Shown piece by piece: positions 8,180 through 15,500 of a stretch of 64,000 bases of DNA. How positions within the stretch are numbered: the first letter of the stretch is position 1; each line of letters begins with the position of its first letter. Position numbers and translations under genes: made by a program. This DNA comes from Pigmentiphaga sp. H8 (GTDB lineage Bacteria; Pseudomonadota; Gammaproteobacteria; Burkholderiales; Burkholderiaceae_B): NCBI RefSeq assembly GCF_003854895.1, contig NZ_CP033966.1:4588001-4652000 (forward strand), given 5' to 3'. The notes under the pieces are model-generated. The model was not told where the DNA came from and did no database searches. It saw only the letters and a list, made by a program, of their open reading frames with translations.

Positions 8180-8195
8180 GGGCATGCCGATTGCA
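8180..8195 (+). promoter_or_regulatory. sigma-54 (-24/-12) promoter of dctA
   Basis: GGGCATGCCGATTGCA keeps the invariant GG-N10-GC and agrees with the sigma-54 consensus TGGCACG-N4-TTGCA at all but two fixed positions. It lies about 105 bases before the dctA start. Confidence 0.8.
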
Positions 8196-8300
8196 TTAGT
8201 GGCGTCAACGAAGCTCCCACGAGCTCGGCAACCGTTGAAAACGAGCCCCCGCCCGCGCCAAGACGCGGCGGGCAGGCGGCCATTGGAAGGGGACATCCCG

Positions 8301-9650
8301 ATGATCGACATACCCAGCACGGCGCAGGCGCCCGTGCGCAAGAAAAAGTTCTATCAGATCCTGTACGTGCAGGTACTGTTCGCCATCACGGTCGGCATCC
8401 TGCTCGGCCACTTCTATCCCCAGATCGGGGAATCGATGAAGCCCCTGGGCGATGCCTTCATCAAGCTGGTGAAGATGATCATCGCGCCCGTCATCTTCCT
8501 GACGGTCACCACCGGCATCGCCGGCATGCGCGACCTGCAGAAAGTGGGTCGCGTCGTGGGCAAGGCCATGATCTATTTCCTGACCTTTTCCACGCTGGCC
8601 CTCATCATCGGCATGATCGTGGCCAACGTCGTGCATCCGGGCACCGGCCTGCACATCGACCCCGCCACGCTGGACGCGAAGGCCGTGGCCTCGTACTCGG
8701 CCAAGGCTCATGACCAGACCCTGGTCGGCTTCCTGATGAACATCATCCCGGACACGGTGGTCAGCGCCTTCGCCAGCGGCGACATCCTCCAGGTGCTGTT
8801 CTTCTCCGTGCTGTTCGGCATCTCGCTGGGCGCCGTGGGCGACAAGGGCGCGCCGGTCCTGGATTTCCTGCAATCCATCTCGTCGGCCTTCTTCAGGCTG
8901 GTCGCCATCCTGATGAAGGCCGCGCCCATCGGCGCCTTCGGCGCCATGGCGTTCACCATCGGCAAGTACGGCATCGGCTCCATCGCCAACCTGGCGCTGC
9001 TGGTCGGCACCTTCTACCTGACCTCGCTGCTGTTCGTGCTCGTCGTGCTGGGCGCGGTGGCCCGCTACAACGGCTTCTCCATCCTGAAGCTGATCCGCTA
9101 CATCCGCGAGGAGCTGCTGCTGGTGCTGGGCACCAGTTCGTCCGAGGCGGCCCTGCCCACGCTCATGGAAAAGATGGAGCGCGCCGGCTGCTCCAAGCCC
9201 GTGGTCGGCCTGGTCATCCCCACCGGCTATTCCTTCAACCTGGACGGCACCAACATCTACATGACCCTGGCGGCCCTGTTCATCGCCCAGGCGACGGACA
9301 TCCACCTGTCGCTGGTGGACCAGATCCTGCTGCTGCTCGTCGCGATGCTCAGTTCCAAGGGCGCGGCGGGCATCACCGGCGCCGGCTTCATCACCCTGGC
9401 CGCGACGCTGTCTGTCGTGCCTTCGGTCCCCGTGGCCGGCATGGCGCTGATCCTGGGCATCGACCGCTTCATGTCCGAATGCCGCGCGCTGACCAACCTG
9501 GTGGGCAACGCGGTGGCCAGCGTCGTCGTGGCCCGCTGGGAAGGCGAGCTGGACAAGGACCGGCTGGACCAGGCCCTGAGCGCCCCGGGCGCCCGGCAGA
9601 TCGAAGCCGACCTGGAAGGCGGCGACGTCCTGGTGGCCGCGCACCGCTGA
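8301..9650 (+). CDS. dctA: C4-dicarboxylate:cation symporter
   Basis: 449-residue inner-membrane transporter of the DAACS family that imports succinate, fumarate and malate. It has eight predicted membrane segments and two re-entrant loops, with 'PVIFLTVTTGIAGM', the serine-rich 'LGTSSSEAALPTLMEKM', 'GYSFNLDGTNIYMT' and 'SKGAAGITGAGFITLAATL', all typical of DctA. The ATG at 8301 is preceded by GGAAGGGG at a proper distance; an upstream in-frame start at 8184 would lie inside the sigma-54 promoter and is rejected. Transcribed away from dctBD and followed by an intrinsic terminator. Confidence 0.96.
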   Translation: MIDIPSTAQAPVRKKKFYQILYVQVLFAITVGILLGHFYPQIGESMKPLGDAFIKLVKMIIAPVIFLTVTTGIAGMRDLQKVGRVVGKAMIYFLTFSTLALIIGMIVANVVHPGTGLHIDPATLDAKAVASYSAKAHDQTLVGFLMNIIPDTVVSAFASGDILQVLFFSVLFGISLGAVGDKGAPVLDFLQSISSAFFRLVAILMKAAPIGAFGAMAFTIGKYGIGSIANLALLVGTFYLTSLLFVLVVLGAVARYNGFSILKLIRYIREELLLVLGTSSSEAALPTLMEKMERAGCSKPVVGLVIPTGYSFNLDGTNIYMTLAALFIAQATDIHLSLVDQILLLLVAMLSSKGAAGITGAGFITLAATLSVVPSVPVAGMALILGIDRFMSECRALTNLVGNAVASVVVARWEGELDKDRLDQALSAPGARQIEADLEGGDVLVAAHR

Positions 9651-9685
9651 CCGCCACCCGCCGCGGCCGGTCCGGCCGCGCCACG

Positions 9686-9713
9686 AAAAAGGCATGCTCC
9701 GGCATGCCTTTTT
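9686..9713. terminator. intrinsic terminator after dctA
   Basis: GGCATGC and GCATGCC (9691-9708) form a GC-rich stem around TCCG, flanked by five A on the left and five T on the right, so it can act in both directions. It lies 36 bases after the dctA stop. Confidence 0.85.
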
Positions 9714-9720
9714 CTTTGCC

Positions 9721-9854
9721 TGGACGACTTCACACAATTAATTATCTTAATAAACAATAAATTTCTTTTTCCAAGCAATTTTTCTAGGGTTTACACCTGA
9801 TCAAGATTCTTTTTTATTTAACTATATTAAATAAATGACGGTTGAATCCGTCAT
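9721..9854 (+). promoter_or_regulatory. AT-rich control region with a palindrome, upstream of the tannase-like gene
   Basis: From about 9728 to 9835 the sequence is dominated by A and T runs, in sharp contrast with the GC-rich surroundings. TTTACA (9790-9795) could be a -35 element, with several TATA-like hexamers downstream, so the exact promoter is unclear. It ends in a dyad with 7-bp arms, ATGACGG and CCGTCAT, around TTGAAT (9835-9854), a candidate operator. Such islands are typical places for H-NS-like silencing; that part is inference. Confidence 0.5.
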
Positions 9855-9916
9855 CCGCCGCGCCCCGAAGAAGCCAATCGACATCCCGCGCGGCCGCCCA
9901 CGAGGAGGAGACAAGC

Positions 9917-11641
9917 ATGAAAAAACGCCATCTGGCCGGCGGGGTACTCGCCGCCCTGGGAGCGCTGCACGGCTGCGGCGGTTCCGACGACGCGGGGCCG
10001 TCCGCCGCGGAACCTTCCGATCCGCCCCGCCTTGCCTGCGCCGACATCACGGCGGCCGCGCTGGGAATCCCCCGGCTTGAACTGGCCACCCCCGAAACCA
10101 TTGCCGCCGTCTCCGCGGATAACCCCGCGCAGTCCGTGCCCGCGCACTGCCGGCTGCAAGGCCGGCTGAACCTGCGCAACAGCGACGTCGACGGCAAGGC
10201 CTACGCCATCGGCTTCGAGCTGCGCATGCCGGACACCTGGAACGGCCGCTTCTTCTTCCAGGGCGGCGGCGGCACGGATGGCGCCGTCAACCCCGCCCTG
10301 GGCACCCTGACGGGGGCAGGCGCCTCCACCAACGCGCTGTCCATGGGATTCGCCGTCGCCAGCACCGACGGCGGCCATACCAGCGAAAGCGAACCCATCG
10401 TCGGCGGCTCGCTGTTCGGCCTCGACCCCCAGGCCCGCGTGGACTATGGCTACAACGCGGTCGGCACGGTCACCCCGACCGCCAAGGCCATCCTCGAGCG
10501 CTTCTACGGACGCGGCGCCAACCACTCCTATTTCGTCGGCTGCTCGAATGGCGGCAGGCAGGCCATGGTGGCCGCCTCGCGCTTCGCCGACCAGTTCGAC
10601 GGCATCGTCGCCGGCAATCCGGGCTTCAACCTGCCCCAGGCCGCCGTGCAGCACGCCTGGGACAACCAGGCTTTCGCCGCCGTGGCGCCGCGCACGGGCG
10701 GAGACCGGCCCATCATCAGCCAGGCATTCTCGTTCCAGGACATGCAGCTGGTGGCCGACCGGACGGTGGCCGCCTGCGACGCCCTGGACGGCGCGGCCGA
10801 CGGCATGATCGACGACCCCGTGGCCTGCAAGGCCGCCTTCAAGCCCGAGGACCTGGCCTGCCCCGGCGCCAAGGCCGATACCTGCCTGAGCACCCCGCAG
10901 GTGGATGCGCTGAAGAAAGTCTTCGGCGGCCCGAAGAACGGCAAGGGCGAGGCCCTGTACGCCGACTGGCCCTACGACGCCGGCGTGGCGACCATGGGCT
11001 GGCGCTTCTGGAAGCTGGGGACCTCGACCACCGAGGTCCCCAATTCCCTGATCGCGACCCTGGGCGGCGGCTCGCTGCCCTACGTCTTCACCACGCCTCC
11101 CACCCAGGTGCGCGGCACCGGCACGCAGGTCATCGACTACCTGCTCGGCTTCGACTTCGACACCGACGCGCCGAAAATCTTCGCGACCACGCCGGTCTAT
11201 GCCGAGTCGCCGATGAGCTTCATGACGCCGCCCGATCCGACCGACCTGGGCACCCTGAAGGCCCGGGGCGGCAAGATGATCGTCTACCACGGCAACAGCG
11301 ACCCGGTGTTCTCGGTGAACGACACCATCGCCTGGTACCAGGGCCTGCGCCGCGCCCACGCCGACGCATCGGACTTCGCCCGGCTGTTCACGATACCCGG
11401 CATGAACCACTGCAGCGGCGGCCCCGCCACCGACAAGTTCGACATGGTTACGGCCATCGTGGACTGGGTCGAAAAGGGCGTCGCCCCCGCCTCGATCCTG
11501 GCCTCCGCCCGCCCCGGCTCCGACGCCCCCTGGCCCGACCGCACCCGCCCGCTGTGCCCCTACCCTCAGCAGGCCCGCTACACCGGCAGCGGTTCGCTGG
11601 AAGACGCCAAGAACTTCCGCTGCGTCACGCCGGCCTCTTGA
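9917..11641 (+). CDS. tannase/feruloyl esterase family lipoprotein
   Basis: 574-residue exported esterase. The signal peptide ends in a lipobox (LHGC), so it is probably anchored in the outer membrane. It has the tannase-family pattern: Cys next to the nucleophile in 'VGCSNGGRQAM' (Ser210), 'RFADQFDGIVAGNPGFNLP', a cysteine-rich calcium-loop-like segment ('CDALDGAADGMIDDP'), 'YHGNSDPVFS' and 'GMNHCSGG' with the likely catalytic His498. In characterised members a Cys pair joins the Ser and His regions; both Cys are present. Members cleave ester bonds of plant phenolics such as gallates and ferulates, but the substrate here is unknown. GAGGAG precedes the ATG at 9917. Confidence 0.85.
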   Translation: MKKRHLAGGVLAALGALHGCGGSDDAGPSAAEPSDPPRLACADITAAALGIPRLELATPETIAAVSADNPAQSVPAHCRLQGRLNLRNSDVDGKAYAIGFELRMPDTWNGRFFFQGGGGTDGAVNPALGTLTGAGASTNALSMGFAVASTDGGHTSESEPIVGGSLFGLDPQARVDYGYNAVGTVTPTAKAILERFYGRGANHSYFVGCSNGGRQAMVAASRFADQFDGIVAGNPGFNLPQAAVQHAWDNQAFAAVAPRTGGDRPIISQAFSFQDMQLVADRTVAACDALDGAADGMIDDPVACKAAFKPEDLACPGAKADTCLSTPQVDALKKVFGGPKNGKGEALYADWPYDAGVATMGWRFWKLGTSTTEVPNSLIATLGGGSLPYVFTTPPTQVRGTGTQVIDYLLGFDFDTDAPKIFATTPVYAESPMSFMTPPDPTDLGTLKARGGKMIVYHGNSDPVFSVNDTIAWYQGLRRAHADASDFARLFTIPGMNHCSGGPATDKFDMVTAIVDWVEKGVAPASILASARPGSDAPWPDRTRPLCPYPQQARYTGSGSLEDAKNFRCVTPAS

Positions 11642-11670
11642 GCCATACCCGCCCCCCAGGGAGCGCGGCA

Positions 11671-11700
11671 AAAAAAAGCCCCCACGAAGTGGAGGCTTTC
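11671..11700. terminator. bidirectional intrinsic terminator
   Basis: The stem AAAGCC/GGCTTT with inner CCAC/GTGG and a GAA loop follows the tannase-like gene. On the minus strand the hairpin is followed by eight T, which makes it a strong terminator for the minus-strand gene at 11873-12001; in the plus direction only three T follow. Confidence 0.7.
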
Positions 11701-11713
11701 AGACCATGGGCAC

Positions 11714-11860
11714 AGTGGATCCGGCTCCGCCGGTCCACCAGTGCCGCCCGGAGGACCCGGCGCCGGGCCGTCCCAAGGCGGGTCCCCGCCCCCTCGGGGG
11801 GCTGCCGCGTAGCGGCTGGGGGCTCACCATGCCGGGCGCGCGTAAGCGCGTAGGGGGGGC
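11714..11860 (+). repeat. dispersed REP-like repeat, long composite copy
   Basis: Begins with the GTGGA-type hairpin 1 and ends with the CGCGCGTAAGCGCGTAGGGGG tail. About 70 extra bases separate the two parts, containing further G/C hairpins (CCCCGCCCCCTCGGGGGG, CCGCGTAGCGG). It lies between the terminator at 11671-11700 and the small gene at 11873, so it would be transcribed as that gene's 3' untranslated region. Confidence 0.8.
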
Positions 11861-11872
11861 TAAACTAAACCA

Positions 11873-12001
11873 TCACGCCCGCTTAACTTTCTCGAGCATC
11901 TTGAAAATGCCCTTCGGCGCCCCAACAAAAAGACGCTTGAAGGCCTTGCCCAGGCAACGGCGCTCAAGGGTATTGCGGCGCGTGCGTTTCTTTTCCGCCA
12001 T
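11873..12001 (-). CDS. 42-residue highly basic small protein, function unknown
   Basis: ATG at 12001 is preceded by GGAG six bases upstream and the frame ends with TGA at 11873. The product begins MAEKKRTRRNTLERRCLGKA and ends in a lysine-rich helix (GIFKMLEKVKRA). It has fifteen Lys/Arg against three Glu and one Cys. The charge recalls small ribosomal or nucleic-acid-binding proteins, but I do not recognise it as S21, L34 or L36. A candidate promoter lies just upstream and a strong terminator downstream, so it looks like an independent gene. Function not assigned. Confidence 0.7.
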   Translation of the reverse strand: MAEKKRTRRNTLERRCLGKAFKRLFVGAPKGIFKMLEKVKRA

Positions 12002-12036
12002 GTCGATCTCCAGTCATTGAATCCGGCTAACCCGCT

Positions 12037-12067
12037 ATTCTAGCGGATTTTTCGGCGTTGCCGTCAA
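12037..12067 (-). promoter_or_regulatory. candidate promoter of the small basic protein gene
   Basis: On the minus strand TTGACG (12062-12067) and TAGAAT (12037-12042) are 19 bases apart. The -10 hexamer overlaps a small dyad, CCGCTA-TTC-TAGCGG (12032-12046), which could be an operator. The spacing is longer than ideal. Confidence 0.4.
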
Positions 12068-12072
12068 GCCGC

Positions 12073-12375
12073 TCAACGCTGGGGGGCGCCTCCGGCAACG
12101 CCGCCGACGACTTCCGTTGTTTTCTGCTCGGCCTTGCCCAGCACCCGCGCCAGCGCCTTTTCGGTCTGGTGCGAGACGACCCGCCAGGTATGGCCGACTT
12201 CGGGAATGGTATGGACGGCGACGGTGCCGGCCGTCAGGGCAAGCGCGATGGCCACCAGCACCGCCACGCGCAGGCTGCGAGGCGGCGGCGGAACGTCGCC
12301 GAGCGTGGGCGGCGGGATGTACACGCCAGCCTCGGCACCCAACAGATCGACCGGAGAGGATTTGCGCTTGCTCAT
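12073..12375 (-). CDS. small single-pass membrane protein, function unknown
   Basis: 100-residue protein starting MSKRKSSPVDLLGAEAG. It has a short basic N-terminus, a proline-rich stretch ('YIPPPTLGDVPPPPRSL'), one hydrophobic segment at about residues 35-54 ('VAVLVAIALALTAGTVAV') and an amphipathic tail rich in Glu and Lys. It probably sits in the inner membrane. ATG at 12375 is used; a TTG six bases upstream is possible. It lies on the same strand as the 42-residue gene, 71 bases away, but that gene seems to have its own promoter. I do not recognise the family. Confidence 0.6.
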   Translation of the reverse strand: MSKRKSSPVDLLGAEAGVYIPPPTLGDVPPPPRSLRVAVLVAIALALTAGTVAVHTIPEVGHTWRVVSHQTEKALARVLGKAEQKTTEVVGGVAGGAPQR

Positions 12376-12517
12376 AGGCAATATCGTAACCCGGCCGCCC
12401 TTTTATAGCCGTACCTTCCTGTTACGCAATCTTGTCAAACGTTGCGATTTTCGCAGCATCTCCTAAACGGCTACGATTGAAGAATCGCCGGCCTCCTTCC
12501 GGCACGTGAACCGAACG

Positions 12518-15500
12518 ATGTCCTCCGCCCCCATCTCCCCCGACTCCCCCCAGGAAACCGCCGCCGAACCCGAGATCCGGGTGGTGGGCGCGCGCCAGAA
12601 CAACCTGAAGAACCTGAGCCTGACCATCCCCACCAACGAACTCGTGGTGGTGACCGGCGTATCCGGCTCGGGCAAGAGTTCGCTGGTCTTCGACACGCTG
12701 TACGCCGAAGGCCAGCGCCGCTACGTCGAGACTTTTTCGCCGTACGCGCGCCAGTTCCTGGACCGCATGGACAAGCCCCAGGTCGACCGCATCGAGGGCA
12801 TCCCGCCCGCCATCGCGATCGACCAGACCAATCCGGTACGCACCTCGCGCAGCACGGTCGGCACCATGACCGAACTGAACGACCACCTGAAACTGCTGTA
12901 CGCGCGGGCCGGCAGGCTGTTCTGCCGCCAGTGCGCGCGGCCGGTGCAGAAGGACACGCCCGACTCCATCCACGCCTCGCTGGCGCGCCGCTCGGCGCAG
13001 GCCGGCGACCCGCGCCTGGTCGTGACCTTTCCGGTCCAGGTGCCGGCCAACTACAGCGAGGACGAGATCCGCGGCTTCCTGGAACGCCAGGGCTACACGC
13101 GGGTGCACGCCAAGCGCAAGGTGGGCACCGGCAAGAACGCCGTGCAGTTGCTGGACGTGGTGCAGGACCGCTTCCGCTTCGGCAACGCCGAGCGGGCCCG
13201 CGTGATGGAGGCGCTGGACGCCGGGCTGCGGCTCGGGGCCGGCCGGGTGGACGTGCGCGTGGTGGACGAGGAAGGCAAGGAAACCGCGCTGTGGAAGTTC
13301 AGCGACGAAATCCACTGCGCCGACTGCGACATCGCCTATTCCACCCCCACCCCCAGTTCGTTCTCGTTCAATTCACCGCTGGGCGCCTGCGAGGCCTGCC
13401 GCGGCTTCGGCCGGGTGATAGGCGTGGACTACGGCCTGATCATCCCCGACGAAAGCAAGACCCTGCGCGGCGGCGCCATTCGCCCCTGGCAGACGGCCAG
13501 CTACAAGGAATGCCAGGACGAACTGGTGAAGTACGCGGCCCGCGCGGGGATCCCGCTGGACGTACCCTGGCGCAAGCTGACCGACGCCCAGCGCGAGTGG
13601 GTGCTGCAGGGCACGCCCGACTGGAAGGGCGGCAACGACGCCTGGAAACACCAGTGGTACGGCGTGAAGCGCTTCTTCGACTGGCTGGAGACCAAGGCCT
13701 ACAAGATGCACATTCGCGTGCTGCTGTCGAAGTATCGCGCGTACACGCCGTGCACGGCCTGCAACGGCGCCCGCCTCAAGCCCGATTCGCTGCTGTGGCG
13801 GGTAGGCACCAAGGCCGAGGCCGACCAGGTACTGCCCGAGTCCGACGGCCGCTACGCCCGCTTCCGGCCGGTGAACGTGTCGTGGGGCAACGCCACCCTG
13901 ACGGCCCTGCCCGGCCTGTCCATCCATGACCTGATGCTGCTGCCCATCGAGCGCGTGCGCACGTTCTGCGATGCCCTGCACTTCGAGGGCGTGATGGATG
14001 CCGCCACCGAGCTGCTGTTGCAGGAAGTGCGCGCGCGGTTGAAGTTCCTGTGCGACGTCGGCCTGGGCTACCTGACGCTGGACCGCCAGAGCCGCACGCT
14101 ATCGGGCGGCGAGGTGCAGCGGATCAACCTGACCACCGCTCTCGGGACATCCCTGGTCAACACCCTGTTCGTGCTGGACGAGCCGTCCATCGGCCTGCAT
14201 CCGCGCGACATGAACCGCATCGTCGAGGTCATGCACCGGCTGCGCGACGCCGGCAACTCGCTGGTGGTGGTGGAGCACGATCCCCAGGTCATGCTGGCGG
14301 CCGACCGCGTCATCGACATCGGCCCGGGGCCGGGCGAGCGCGGCGGCAACATCGTCTTCAACGGCTCGCCGGCGCAGTTGCGCAAGGCGGAAACGCTGAC
14401 CGGCGACTACCTGTCGGGCCGCCGCCACGTGGCGGCGCCGCGCCCCATGCCGGTCAACGCCAACACGCCCCGGCTGATCGTCGAGGGCGCGCGCGAGCAC
14501 AACCTGAAGAACGTGACGGTGGAGTTCCCGCTGGGGCGCCTGGTGTGCGTGACGGGCGTGTCGGGATCGGGCAAGTCGACGCTGATCCAGGACGTGCTGT
14601 ACCCCGCCCTGCTCAAGCTCAAGGGCAAGCCCACCGAGGCCGCCGGCGCGCACGACCGCATCCTGGGCGACGACTGGATCGCCGAGGTGGTCATGGTCGA
14701 CCAGTCCCCGATCGGCAAGACGGCGCGCTCCAATCCGGCCAGCTACGTGGGCGCGTTCGACGGCGTGCGCAAGCTGTTCGCCCAGGCGCGGCTGTCCAAG
14801 GAACGCGACTACACGGCCGGCATGTTCAGTTTCAACGCCGGCGACGGCCGCTGCCCGACCTGCGGCGGCACCGGCTTCGAACACGTCGAGATGCAGTTCC
14901 TGTCCGACGTGTACCTGCGCTGCCCCGACTGCGACGGCACCCGCTTCCGGCCCGAGATCCGCGAAGTCACCATCGAGCGCAAGGGCCGGGCGGCCTCGAT
15001 CTCCGACGTGCTGGAGATGACCGTGACCGAAGCCCTGGATTTCTTCGAGGGCGAGCGCGACATCCAGTACGGCCTGGCGCCGCTGGCCGACGTGGGCCTG
15101 GAATACGTGCGCCTGGGCCAGCCCGTGCCGACCCTGTCGGGCGGCGAGGCGCAGCGCCTGAAGCTGGCCGGCCACCTGGCCGAGGCGGCGCGTTCGGGCA
15201 TTTCCACCATCGGCGCCAAGCTGTCGAAGAAGGGCAGCCTGTTCCTGTTCGACGAGCCCACCACCGGCCTGCACTTCGACGACATCTCGCGCCTGATGGG
15301 CGCCTTCCGCAAGCTGCTGGCGGCCGGCCACACGCTGGTCGTGATCGAGCACAACCTGGACGTGATCCGCGCCTCGGACTGGCTGATCGACCTGGGCCCG
15401 GAAGGCGGCGACGCCGGCGGGGAAGTCCTGGCCACCGGCACGCCACAGGCCATCATGGACCATCCGGCCTCGCACACCGGCCGCGCGCTGCGGGAATACG

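Noticed and set aside
8184..8300. An earlier in-frame start for dctA at 8184
   Set aside because: It lies within the sigma-54 promoter, and the added residues match no DctA; 8301 has a good ribosome site.
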